Of a stretch of DNA of 64,000 nt, positions 11,135-23,147 are shown in pieces. Each line of letters opens with the position of its first letter. Positions within the stretch are counted from its first letter, which is position 1. Made by a program: the position numbers and the translations under genes. The notes under the pieces were generated by a model, which saw nothing but the letters and a program-made list of their open reading frames with translations, was not told where the DNA came from and searched no databases. Source of the DNA: Vigna angularis (lineage: Eukaryota; Streptophyta; Magnoliopsida; Fabales; Fabaceae); the NCBI RefSeq assembly GCF_016808095.1, contig NC_068977.1:31273364-31337363 (forward strand), given 5' to 3'.

Positions 11135-13648
11135 TGTGAGATCTCGAAATTTTAAACATAATTAACATGTCAAATCTGTAATTATTACACTGCTGAGTCA
11201 CCTGTCAGCTTCCATAAAAGCGTCTCGTCACACGTTCAGTGCATTAAAAACGCACCAACCGCTGCATGCACGAGCGCCACTTGTCACGTTGGAAGGTTCT
11301 GAAATCAGAGTGAGTGTACAGGTGTCGGATGGAGAGACGTTCGTCCGCTCGAACGTGGACTGAACAAAACTTGAGTTTCGAAAAACTCTTCCTCTCACCT
11401 GAACCTCTCATCTCCTTCCTCAGAACCTCAACTCTTCATCTTCTCCAACTTCTCTCTAAAACATCTAAACTTCTCTCTTCTGTAACTCACCGGTTCCTTC
11501 TCCGATCACGTTTCAGAATCGTAGGGACGTTCGTCCAGTTGTGATCTTCCTTTTGGACCGAACAGATTTTGGATCGGAACTGGTAAGTTCTCGTCGTCAA
11601 CCGTCTATCTTTTCTGGTTACATGCGAACCCTAGTTTGGTTGCATGCATGGGTTATAGGTCTGAGTTATTCTGATTTTTTTTGGTGTTTTAGACTAACTG
11701 GAAGTTGTTGAGTGAACCTGGGTGTAGAACGCTGTTAGAGGTCGAACCAAAACCTTGCATTTGGGAGTACACTGCTATCCAGGTAAGGGAAGCTTAATAA
11801 TTTAATTCGTATGTTTGTCGTGTACTGTATGAACATTATGTGTGTCGCATGAAGTATGAACTGTGTTATTTGATTGTTGGTATATGATCATAAGTATGAG
11901 TTGATATGAGTATTTGAAAATATGAAATATATATATGTGTGCGGAGAAATGAGTGAATGTAAGTGAAGCTTGAATATGAATTTCTCTATGATAACGTACG
12001 TCCGACATTAAACGGTTCTTGACCGTTTGGTGTTCTAGTAAAATTCTTTGAATTGAAATACTTTCATTCGGGAAGATTTCTGGTCGACGTTGAGCTGTGT
12101 CGACCTACTGTGTCGATCACCCTTGTGAGTACAGATCATCCATCTGTGTCGACCTACTGTGTCGATCACCCTTGTGACTACAGATCATCCATCTGTGTCC
12201 ATCTGTGTCGACCTACTGTGTCGATCACCCTTGTGACTACAGATCATCCATCTGTGTCGACCTACTGTGTCGATCACCCTTGTGACTACAGATCATCCAT
12301 CTGTGTCGACCTACTGTGTCGATCACCCTTGTGACTACAGATCATCCATCTGTGTCGACCTACTGTGTCGACCACCCTTGTGACTACAAATCATCCATCA
12401 GTGTCGACCTACTGTGTCGATCACCCTTGTGACTACAGATCATTCCATCTGTGTCGACCTATTGTGTCGATCACCCTTGTGACTACAAATCATCCATCAA
12501 TGTCGACCTACTGTGTCGATCACCCTTGTGACTACAGATCATCCATCTGTGTCGACATACTGTGTCGATCACCCTTGTGACCACAGATCATCCATCTGTG
12601 TCGACCGACAGTGTCGAGTAACCTTGATTAATACAGGTCGTCCATCTATTTGGTAATCGGTTCTATTCTGTTGTGGAACGGAGTAAATTCTTCGGTTTTG
12701 TTCTCCACGGTTGTCCTCGTTATGAAGGGGGCTGAATGTTCGTCTCTTTTAAGAAAGTGGAACATAGAATGAAAATGTGAATAAAAGGAAGTATTAAGGT
12801 GTGCGAACACTATAAGAAGTGAAATTATGATTTTGGTATTTGAACGAGCGTTCCATGGAGGGACGACTCTGATGTTTATTGAATATTAAATTTTTAGTAA
12901 AGTATGACTGTGGATGAGTTAAGCCTCGCAGTCCATCCTGATGTTCTGTGAATACTATCTTCATGTAGAGGAAGTATGTCATGTGTGGGAACGGCAGGAG
13001 GTCCTTAGTCCATAAGTTAACATGGGCGACGTAAGAACGGACTGACCTCGAGTGGCAGCTGTTTGGTGTATCCCAGTTACTACACCACTCGGGTGCAAGG
13101 ACGTTTGTAACTACACAGATTCATACAGTCCGGACGGTCGGTCTAGTCTTTATATATTTATGTTTTGGATGATGTTATATGTATTGAAGTTATGTGTTTT
13201 GTTTGAATAGAAATGTTGAAGTATGAATTTAAATTACTTAAGCTTACCCTTTCGTTATTCCTTGTGTTGTCATCTTGTTATGTACGTTCGTCCTGTCCTT
13301 GCAATGATCATCCGCGTGGATGTGAGCAGATGGTGATGCGTCCCTTGAAGAAATGCTAGAAGAAGAAAATTTGGAGGACGCAACTCTGGTGGATGTTGAA
13401 GTTAAAGCCGAGCCTTAGAGTGCTCGCTCGTGTGTTTTTAGTTTCGCTAAGTTTATTTTTGTGGACGTTCGGTTATAGTTTTGTAAAGCCGTTCGTCCTT
13501 GAATTCTTGTCTGGTTAAGCGTTCGTTATTCCTGTATCTTTATGCCGTTCGGCTTTTAACGCTCGTCGGTTTTTGTAAGACTGCACTGTTTATTTGCTTA
13601 ATGTAATTAATTCTGATTATGGTAATTACTATATTTTGGGATGTTACA
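11135..13648 (+). repeat. 5' LTR of the Ty3 element (2,514 bp)
   Basis: TGTGAG...TGTTACA. It contains eleven starts of a 49-bp tandem repeat and a CG-rich leader part. It is 10 bp longer than the 3' LTR because of a duplicated CTGTGTCCAT at 12,193-12,202. Confidence 0.95.
12095..12610 (+). repeat. 49-bp tandem repeat in the 5' LTR
   Basis: About ten head-to-tail units of 49 bp, each with CTGTGTCGAC, CTACTGTGTCGATCACCC and a TTGTGACTACAGATCATC stretch. Units differ by one or two bases. 49 is not a multiple of three, so any long frame through the array changes frame each unit and is not a true protein. Confidence 0.95.
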
Positions 13649-13652
13649 TTAG

Positions 13653-13664
13653 TGGTATCAGAGC
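13653..13664 (+). other. Primer binding site (tRNA-Met)
   Basis: TGGTATCAGAGC, complementary to the 3' end of initiator tRNA-Met, starts 4 bp after the 5' LTR ends. It primes minus-strand synthesis in many plant LTR elements. Confidence 0.9.
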
Positions 13665-13803
13665 AGTTTTGTTCTCTTAAAGGACGCTGTAGGTTATGAG
13701 TGCATTGTGTTTTTGCTGTGTGCTTATTGTGTGTTTAATGAGTTATTGTTTTTAACTCTTTGCACATTGCTAACGTTCGTTTTCCTCTGTATCCAGAGAA
13801 CGA

Positions 13804-16800
13804 ATGGCGCCTAGACTCCCTCCTCCACCTCAACCTACCGAACCAGATACATCCAACAACGCTAGGTTGTTGGAGACGGTGATCGATCGTTTACAGCAAC
13901 AAAACACGACCCTAATGGAATAAAATGCCACCCTGATGCAACAAAATCAGAGTGCCATGCAAAGTTTAGAAGCCTCGCGAGCCAGTTCAGAAACAACTCA
14001 AAGGCAGCTAATGGAGATTCTAGCAGCAACCAGGCACACTGCGGGAGCGTCTTCTTCCAATGCTATCCCGCCTACTGCTGAGTGGAGCTTGGAGAGTTTC
14101 CTCCAGCACCATCCGGCTAAGTTCAGTGGGAAAGGTCTCCCAGACGAAGCGGATCAGTGGTTAAGGGATATAGAGAAGATCTTTAATGCTAAGAGATGTC
14201 CAGATGAGAATAGATTAGCGTACGCAGAATATTTGTTGACGGGAGAAGCGAGTCATTGGTGGACGAGCGCGAGAGCTATTCTAGCGGACGCGCAACAGCC
14301 GATCACTTGGGAAGTGTTTAGGACTAAATTTTATGAAGAATACTTCCCGGACAGCGTTCGGTTTGCAAAGGAGGTTGAATTTCTGCAACTAGTTCAAGGG
14401 GGTATGTCTGTTTCAGAGTACACCAATAGGTTCAAGCACCTCGTCAGATTTAATACTATGGCCACGAGCGAAGTGTGGCAGTGTAGGAAGTTTGAGAACG
14501 GGTTACGAAGTGACCTGAAAGTGTTGATTTCCAGTTTGTGTATCCGAACGTTCCCGGCTATGGTTGAGCGAGCCAAAGTCTTGGAGAGGAATATGGCAGA
14601 AGCGGAACGGCAAAAGAAGCAGCAGCAAGTGAGTAGGGGACCAATCGTGTCCAGAGGAGGAGCTGTTCAGAGGAGACCTCCTTACGCTCGTCCAAATCAG
14701 CCTTCTCAAGCAAGCGGGTCGCAAGCAGTGGTTCCTGTCGGACAGTCTGGTCAGGGAAGTGTGGTTTGCTACTGGTGTGGAGGGCCACATTATAGGTCTT
14801 CATGCCCTCAGTTGGTGGGAGTAAAGCACTGTAATCGTTGTGGAAGAAACGGGCACTCGGATCATGAGTGCAATATGAGTGGGCGTGCGGTGATGAGGCC
14901 ACCCAATGCTGGAAGAAATCAGCCGAGAGGAGGACGAGCCCAAGCAAGTGGGCGAGTGTATGCTATAACGAGCGCTGAGGCAGCGAGCTCAGGTAATCTC
15001 ATTATTGGTGAATGCATGCTGTTTGGTAGATCATGCTGTGCTTTGTATGATTCGGGGGCAACGCACTCCTTCATCTCGAAGGCGTGTGTTGAAAAGCTGG
15101 GATTAGAAGTGAGCGAGATGCAGTTTGATCTGGTGGTGTCTACCCCAGCAACTGGTGAGGTTAGGACGTCCACTATGTGCGTCAAGTGTCCTATAGAAGT
15201 GGAGGGACGTAAGTTTAAGGTTAGCCTCATCTGCTTACCTCTTCAAGGTTTGGAGGTGATCTTAGGAATGGATTGGTTGGCTGCCAATCACATTCTTATT
15301 GACTGTGGAGCGAAGGAATTGATTTTTCCTGGTGAAGAACAAGAAGTTCTTTCAGTGACGCTCGGCCAGCTGAAAGAAGACATTATGGAAGGCGCCAGCT
15401 GTTTCCTGATTATGACTCAAGAGGATCAGGAATCCAAGGGATTGGTAGAAGAACGATCGTCCACTAAAGGTGGTACTGGACGATCGGTTGTGGTTGAGTT
15501 CGCGGACGTTTTTCCGGAAGAGATCCCTGGACTTCCCCCTCAGCGTGAAGTGGAGTTCACCATTGATTTGGTGACGACAGCGGCTCCTATCTCGGTTCAG
15601 CCATATCGAATGTCGCCTGCGGAGTTAGCTGACCTCAAGGAGCAGATTGAAGAGCTGATAGAGAAGAAATTCATTAGACCGAGCGTATCACCTTGGGGAG
15701 CGCCTGTGCTGTTAGTAAAGAAGAAGGATGACAGCTCTCGGTTATGTATAGACTACAGACAACTAAATAAGCTGACCATCAAGAACAAGTACCCATTGCC
15801 TAGGATTGATGACTTGCTGGATCAATTACATGGGGCTGCTGTGTTCTCGAAGATTGATTTGAGATCCGGATATCATCAAATCAGAGTTAAGGAAGACGAC
15901 ATCCAGAAGACAGCATTCAGGTCTCGTTATGGGCATTACGAATATGTGGTGATGCCTTTTGGAGTGACGAACGCCCCGGCAGTGTTCATGGAGTATATGA
16001 ACCGCATATTCAGGCCCTATTTGGATAAGTTCGTGGTCGTCTTCATAGATGATATTCTCATCTATTCCAAGACCGAAGACGAGCATGAAGAGCATCTTAG
16101 ACTTGTACTAGGAGTGTTGCGGGAGAAGGAGTTATATGCCAAGTTGTCTAAGTACGAATTCTGGATGAAGGAGATTCAGTTTTTGGGTCATGTGGTGTCG
16201 GCTGGAGGCATCTCGGTAGATCCAGCGAAAGTACGAGCGGTACTGGAATGGGAGAGTCCGCGTTCGGCCACTGAGGTGCGTAGTTTTGTTGGACTGGCGG
16301 GCTACTACAGACGTTTCATTGAAGGTTTTGCTAAGATAGTGGCGCCGCTAACTCAGTTGACCCGTAAGGATCAGCTGTTCGCTTGGACCGATCGTTGTGA
16401 GGCCAGTTTCCAGGAGTTGAAGGTGAAATTGACGAGCGCTCCAATGTTGGTTATTCCGGACACGTCTAAACCGTTTGAGGTTTATTGCGACGCTTCTCAC
16501 CAAGGTCTGGGCTGTGTTTTGATGCAAGAAAAGCGAGCGGTAGCTTATGTGTCTCGTCAGTTGAGGATTCACGAAAGGAATTACCCAACGCACGACCTGG
16601 AGTTGGCAGCGGTCGTTTTTGCGCTGAAGATCTGGAGGCATTTCTTGTATGGATCCACGTTCCAAGTTTTCAGTGATCATAAGAGTCTCAAGTACCTCTT
16701 TGATCAGAAGGAATTGAATATGAGGCAGAGGAGGTGGCTCGAGTTCTTGAAGGACTATGACTTCGAGCTACTCTATCATCCAGGAAAGGCGAACGTGGTA

Positions 16801-18408
16801 GCGGACGCTCTAAGCAGGAAGGTGGTGCATGTGTCGTCCATGATGGTGCGCGAGCGGAGCTTAGTGGAGAGTTTCAGAGATCTAAGGTTACAGTTTGAGT
16901 TAGAACCGAGCAGCATCAAGTGTTGTAACCTTAGAATATCTAGCGATGTGTTTGATCGGATTAAGATGAAGCAACGTGAGGACGAAGAGCTAGTGAAGAT
17001 CTTAAGCGCCCTCGGTACGGATCAAGCTAAGTGGTTCAATACGGGAACGGACGACATGTTGCGTTACATGGGTAGAACGTGCGTTCCGAATGATGGCGAG
17101 CTGAAGAGAATTATCTTGGAGGAAGGACATCATAGTCGTCTTAGCATGCACCCTGGCATGACTAAGATGTATCAAGACCTCCGGAGTTCATTTTGGTGGC
17201 CTGGAATGAAGAGTGATGTCGCTCGTTTTGTGGCATCATGTCTAACCTGTCAACGAGCGAAGGCGAAGTATCAAAGACCTGGCGGTTTACTTCAACAGTT
17301 GGAAATTCCCGAATGGAAGTGGGATAGCATATCCATGGACTTCGTGACTCATCTACCACGCACGGTTAGGAATCATGATTCAATCTGGGTGATCGTGGAT
17401 AGGCTAACGAAGAGCGCCCACTTCCTAGCAGTTAACTTGAAGATGTCGATGACCAACCTAGCCAAGTTGTATATCCAAGGGATCGTTCGCTTACATGGAG
17501 TACCGTCGAGCATCATTTCCAATCGAGACACAAGGTTCACCTCACGGTTTTGGCAGTCACTTCAAAGCGAGCTCGGTAGTAAGTTGCAAATGAGTTCGGC
17601 ATATCACCCTTAGACGGACGGTCAGTCTGAACGGACCATCCAGACGTTAGAAGATTTACTGAGGACGTGCGTCCTAGATCATTTAGGCGCATGGGATGAG
17701 ATCCTGCCGTTAGTGGAGTTCACGTATAACAACAGTTTCCAGGCGAGCATTGGAATGGCACCGTTTGAAGCACTCTATGGGAGGAAATGCCGAACGCCCC
17801 TTTGTTGGTTCAAGGAAGGAGAGCACGTGCTGACTGGACCTGAGCTTATCCAGCAAACGACCGAGAAAGTCAAGCAAATCCAGGAGAGGTTGAAGACGTC
17901 TTTGAGCAGGCAGAAGTCGTACGCTGATAAGAGGAGAAGACCGTTGGAGTTCGCTGCAGGAGACCATGTGTTCCTTCGACTCAATCCAGTCACTGGTGTA
18001 GGACGAGCCGTTCGTCCAAAGAAGCTGTCTCCCAAGTTCATTGGACCGTACCAGATCCTGAGGAAGATCGGACCTGTAGCGTACGAGCTTGCATTGCCGC
18101 CCCAACTATCCAACCTTCATCCCGTTTTCCACGTCTCTCAACTTCGGAAGTATATAGCGAATCCATCACATGTACTGGAGTTGGAAGACATTCAGCTTCG
18201 TCCAGACCGAACATTAGAATTACATCCAGTCCGAGTGGAAGATAGCCGCACCAAGTACTACAAAGGCAAAGAAGTTCGTTTGGTGAAGATGGTGTGGGAC
18301 GCTAAGACTGGTGATTCAACGTGGGAGGTTGAGAGCGCCATGAAGGACTTGTACCCTAGTCTATTTTCAGGTGAGTCTTTAAATTTTCGAGGTCGAAAAT
18401 TTTTGTAG
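13804..18408 (+). pseudogene. Ty3 chromovirus gag-pol polyprotein, broken by two stops
   Basis: One reading frame runs from ATG 13,804 to TAG 18,406-18,408 (about 1,534 codons), interrupted by in-frame TAA at 13,921 and TAG at 17,611. Visible in order: gag domain (~14,080-14,600); two zinc knuckles, CX2CX3HX4C at 14,767 and CX2CX4HX4C at 14,830-14,871; protease DSGA at 15,049; reverse transcriptase with FIDD at 16,042; RNase H (VYCDAS, D at 16,489); integrase HHCC zinc finger (~17,128-17,250); integrase core with D at 17,338 and E at 17,629; a chromodomain-like end (~18,130-18,360). At 17,521, exactly 35 residues before the E, the expected second catalytic Asp is Asn. The longest open part is 13,936-17,610. 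With two nonsense codons and an altered integrase active site, this copy should be inactive; it could still be transcribed or mobilised by relatives. Confidence 0.92.
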
Positions 18409-18418
18409 ATAGGTGGAA
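18409..18418 (+). other. Polypurine tract before the 3' LTR
   Basis: The purine-rich stretch ATAGGTGGAA lies directly before the 3' LTR start. It is preceded by a TTTTCGAGGTCGAAAATTTT block that is nearly shared with the minus-strand array at 46.8 kb. Confidence 0.65.
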
Positions 18419-20922
18419 TGTGAGATCTCGAAATTTTAAACATAATTAACATGTCAAATCTGTAATTATTACACTGCTGAGTCACCTGTCAGCTTCCATA
18501 AAAGCGTCTCGTCACACGTTCAGTGCATTAAAAACGCACCAACCGCTGCATGCACGAGCGCCACTTGTCACGTTGGAAGGTTCTGAAATCAGAGTGAGTG
18601 TGCAGGTGTCGGATGGAGAGACGTTCGTCCGCTCGAACGTGGACTGAACAAAACTTGAGTTTCGAAAAACTCTTCCTCTCACCTGAACCTCTCATCTCCT
18701 TCCTCAGAACCTCAACTCTTCATCTTCTCCAACTTCTCTCTAAAACATCTAAACTTCTCTCTTCTGTAACTCACCGGTTCCTTCTCCGATCACGTTTCAG
18801 AATCGTAGGGACGTTCGTCCAGTTGTGATCTTCCTTTTGGACCGAACAGATTTTGGATCGGAACTGGTAAGTTCTCGTCGTCAACCGTCTATCTTTTCTG
18901 GTTACATGCGAACCCTAGTTTGGTTGCATGCATGGGTTATAGGTCTGAGTTATTCTGATTTTTTTTGGTGTTTTAGACTAAGTGGAAGTTGTTGAGTGAA
19001 CCTGGGTGTAGAACGCTGTTAGAGGTCGAACCAAAACCTTGCATTTGGGAGTACACTGCTATCCAGGTAAGGGAAGCTTAATAATTTAATTCGTATGTTT
19101 GTCGTGTACTGTATGAACATTATGTGTGTCGCATGAAGTATGAACTGTGTTATTTGATTGTTGGTATATGATCATAAGTATGAGTTGATATGAGTATTTG
19201 AAAATATGAAATATATATATGTGTGCGGAGAAATGAGTGAATGTAAGTGAAGCTTGAATATGAATTTCTCTATGATAACGTACGTCCGACATTAAACGGT
19301 TCTTGACCGTTTGGTGTTCTAGTAAAATTCTTTGAATTGAAATACTTTCATTCGGGAAGATTTCTGGTCGACGTTGAGCTGTGTCGACCTACTGTGTCGA
19401 TCACCCTTGTGACTACAGATCATCCATCTGTGTCGACCTACTGTGTCGATCACCCTTGTGACTATAGATCATCCATCTGTGTCGACCTACTGTGTCGATC
19501 ACCCTTGTGACTACAGATCATCCATCTGTGTCGACCTACTGTGTCGATCACCCTTGTGACTACAGATCATCCATCTGTGTCGACCTACTGTGTCGATCAC
19601 CCTTGTGACTACAGATCATCCATCTGTGTCGACCTACTGTGTCGATCACCCTTGTGACTACAAATCATCCATCAGTGTCGACCTACTGTGTCGATCACCC
19701 TTGTGACTACAGATCATTCCATCTGTGTCGACCTACTGTGTCGATCACCCTTGTGACTACAAATCATCCATCAGTGTCGACCTACTGTGTCGATCACCCT
19801 TGTGACTACAGATCATCCATCTGTGTCGACATACTGTGTCGATCACCCTTGTGACCACAGATCATCCATCTGTGTCGACCGACAGTGTCGAGTAACCTTG
19901 ATTAATACAGGTCGTCCATCTATTTGGTAATCGGTTCTATTCTGTTGTGGAACGGAGTAAATTCTTCGGTTTTGTTCTCCACGGTTGTCCTCATTATGAA
20001 GGGGGCTAAATGTTCGTCTCTTTTAAGAAAGTGGAACATAGAATGAAAATGTGAATAAAAGGAAGTATTAAGGTGTGCGAACACTATAAGAAGTGAAATT
20101 ATGATTTTGGTATTTGAACGAGCGTTCCATGGAGGGACGACTCTGATGTTTATTGAATATTAAATTTTTAGTAAAGTATGAATGTGGATGAGTTAAGCCT
20201 CGCAGTCCATCCTGATGTTCCGTGAATACTATCTTCATGTAGAGGAAGTATGTCATGTGTGGGAACGGCAGGAGGTCCTTAGTCCATAAGTTAACATGGG
20301 CGACGTAAGAACGGACTGACCTCGAGTGGCAGCTGTTTGGTGTATCCCAGTTACTACACCACTCGGGTGCAAGGACGCTTGTAACTACACAGATTCATAC
20401 AGTCCGGACGGTCGGTCTAGTCTTTATATATTTATGTTTTGGATGATGTTATATGTATTGAAGTTATGTGTTTTGTTTGAATAGAAATGTTGAAGTATGA
20501 ATTTAAATTACTTAAGCTTACCCTTTCGTTATTCCTTGTGTTGTCATCTTGTTATGTACGTTCGTCCTGTCCTTGCAATGATCATCCGCGTGGATGTGAG
20601 CAGATGGTGATGCGTCCCTTGAAGAAATGCTAGAAGAAGAAAATTTGGAGGACGCAACTCTGGTGGATGTTGAAGTTAAAGCCGAGCCTTAGAGTGCTCG
20701 CTCGTGTGTTTTTAGTTTCGCTAAGTTTATTTTTGTGGACGTTCGGTTATAGTTTTGTAAAGCCGTTCGTCCTTGAATTCTTGTCTGGTTAAGTGTTCGT
20801 TATTCCTGTATCTTTATGCCATTCGGCTTTTAACGCTCGTCGGTTTTTGTAAGACTGCACTGTTTATTTGCTTAATGTAATTAATTCTGATTATGGTAAT
20901 TACTATATTTTGGGATGTTACA
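18419..20922 (+). repeat. 3' LTR of the Ty3 element (2,504 bp)
   Basis: Nearly identical to the 5' LTR. Substitutions noticed include 11,321/18,601, 11,697/18,981 and several near 20,000 and 20,800. Confidence 0.95.
19379..19885 (+). repeat. 49-bp tandem repeat in the 3' LTR
   Basis: Same array and same number of units as the 5' LTR, without the 10-bp duplication. Small unit-to-unit differences are largely shared between the LTRs, as expected when both were copied from one template. Confidence 0.95.
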
Positions 20923-20927
20923 GTTTG

Positions 20928-23147
20928 TTTTAGTCAAATTGATGCCACCTTGACCAATATCAAATTAAGCATAGAATATAAAGAAAAAAAAACTCTTGAA
21001 CACAGTGAAACCCAGAATTTTAGTAGAAGTCACCAATTATGAATAATATTAAGAACTGTGAAGTAATTCATAATTTAAAGACTGTTTAAAATGTGTTTTT
21101 TTGAGTCTACATTGATCAAACTGCAGTTTCGAAAATTTTGAAAGAACAGCTCCATGTTGGTCCCGTTGCACGTCCACCTCGTACTGTGTCTATGGTACTA
21201 ACAAACAGACACAATTTGTTCCCATTCGATGCAAATTAAGAGACCTTCAAGAACCTCCTTTGTGAAGACAAACAACTCATCGTTATATCTTTTGTCCTCA
21301 TTTTAATCTTGCGGACAATTTTGGAGGAAAGGTTATTGTCACGTGTACAAATTGGCTACTGTCACGTGCACCAATGAGTCAGAAGTGGGAGCAAAATTTT
21401 GAGGGTTTCGTAAAATGACATTTTTTAAGTGGTCACCCACTTCACAATACTCTATATTAGGGGACTGCGTCTTCTCATTTTTATTGAATAAGACATTAGG
21501 GGTGTCTCACACCATGTGTAAAGATATCAATAAATAAGTATAGAATGTGAATACGAAACCTTTGAATATTAGATTTCATTTTAAAAAAACAGGCCACATA
21601 TATCCTGCTGAACAAAAATTAAAAGTGGAGCATCTAATTACTTACATGTAATGACCCATAAATATTAATCTTGTTATTATCGTTTAATTAATATAAATAT
21701 AATGTATAATCAATTATCCAAAAATTATATATCTTTTGAAGAAATATAAAGGATTTTTTATATAAATATATATTAATCTCTCCTACTTATATTTGAAGTC
21801 TTCCATAGACTCATCATCATTATTTACTGAGATTTTCTACAAAGACATTTACATGATGCCATTAAGTATATAATTTGAATATATATACAATCATTACAAG
21901 CGAACATTAAAATATCACAAAAAAAAAACAAAAGATAAGCTTATTTATATCATAATTTTTTATAAAGATTTAAATAATTTTTTGTAGTAACTATTAAGAA
22001 TAATTGTTTTTCATTAGTCAATATACCGCATGTATAAGTTATACGGTCATAATTATCTATTAAAACTTTAACATGATTTAGACTTAATTATAGGAATAGT
22101 TATATATTAACTTGAATAATCGTGTCAGTCATATACTTGTTATGAATTTTCTCCACATTAAGTTTAACATCAACAACAACATTCCCTTTGTACGAAACTC
22201 ACCTTTCTTATCCCAAACCACTATCATGATAGGGTTTATTTCTTTTCGTCACTACTAATTTTATAGGTTAGGAACTTCCCTCGACTCTTACTACCTAAAC
22301 TTCATTCTTTACATAAGTATAAGAGTTTAGTAGAATTAAGATCACTTCACTCTTTGGATTAAAACTTAATACAAACGTACCTTGTTGAATATGACATTTC
22401 TCCTTAGAAATGATCATATTAATAAAATTCTTATAATCATAATATATTTGTATCACATGATCTTATAGATTTTTGATATTTAAGCTCAAATTCTGTTCAT
22501 TCTCACACACACTCTCACTTAAAGAATTCTCCTACCATCTATTCGCATTAAATCATAAAAAGTCATCATAGAAAAGTTCATATCATATCAATCAAGTTGC
22601 AATCAAATATTAATCATTCAATTCATCCTTTAACATTAGACATCCATTAAATTAAAAAAATGAAATAAAAAAAAATTATAATGAAACCCATATCAAATAC
22701 AATCATTTTTATAAGTTTAAGAATTTAAAGGAAAAAAAATCCTTTAAACATGTATGATTCTTGTATAATTATAATTATACTATATTATGCATTTATTTTT
22801 ATTATATTAGTAATAATGATTAATATATAAATTTTAAATATATTATTCTCACTCTCCAAAAATTATTAGTCGAAACCACCGGTGGAAGAGACAGAAGAAC
22901 ATGAAAGTCTTTATAATATGAAATTACGTGCAAATCTTTAAAAATATAAATAAATAAATGAAGTGAGGTGTAAGATGATTTCACATTCATCTTATAAATG
23001 AAGAAATAAAAATTAAAAGCCATTACAGAGAAGAGAAACAGAAGCAAGTGGCCCGTACATAAAGTTTCTTGGTTTCGAAAATCCAAGAATTACACAGTAA
23101 CACGTATTTCGTAGAGCAATTCATCAGAAAAATTAAGGTAAATCCCA
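20928..23147. other. Intergenic spacer upstream of DUF247 gene 2
   Basis: AT-rich spacer. It holds a dispersed repeat (21,151-21,420) and, near the end, the promoter region of DUF247 gene 2, with a TTATAAAT at 22,992-22,999 about 150 bp before the ATG. No other gene is supported. Confidence 0.55.
21151..21372 (+). repeat. Dispersed repeat, copy 1 (matches 42,136-42,325)
   Basis: About 200 bp are clearly related to 42,136-42,325: shared words include ACCTCCTTTGTGAAGACAAA, GACAATTTT and GAGGAAAGGTTATTGTCA. Two CACGTG G-box words follow (about 21,340 and 21,362) only in this copy. No protein is recognised in either copy. It may be an LTR or MITE fragment, or a captured gene piece. Confidence 0.7.

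Larger units (their letters stand above)
11135..20922 (+). mobile_element. Complete Ty3-type LTR retrotransposon (chromovirus)
   Basis: LTRs at 11,135-13,648 and 18,419-20,922 begin TGTGAGATC and end GGGATGTTACA. The element is flanked by a perfect 5-bp duplication GTTTG (11,130-11,134 and 20,923-20,927). A tRNA-Met primer site follows the 5' LTR and a purine-rich tract precedes the 3' LTR. The internal region encodes gag-protease-RT-RNase H-integrase and a C-terminal chromodomain-like segment, the order typical of Ty3 chromoviruses (Tekay/Del-like by the FHVSQLRKYI...VKMVW...TWEVE end). By eye the LTRs differ at only about ten bases plus one 10-bp indel, so the insertion is young. It lies between the two DUF247 paralogues. 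Coding lesions (see the polyprotein entry) make this copy unlikely to move by itself. Confidence 0.95.

Noticed and set aside
11314..11544. 76-codon serine/leucine-rich frame in the LTR (copy at 18,598)
   Set aside because: Lies in the untranslated CT-rich leader part of both LTRs; no similarity to known proteins.
12053..12334. Repetitive frame through the 49-bp array; also the array's CRISPR-like look
   Set aside because: The units are contiguous without unique spacers, lie in a plant LTR and occur in both LTRs. A 49-bp period does not keep a frame, so neither a protein nor a CRISPR array is supported.
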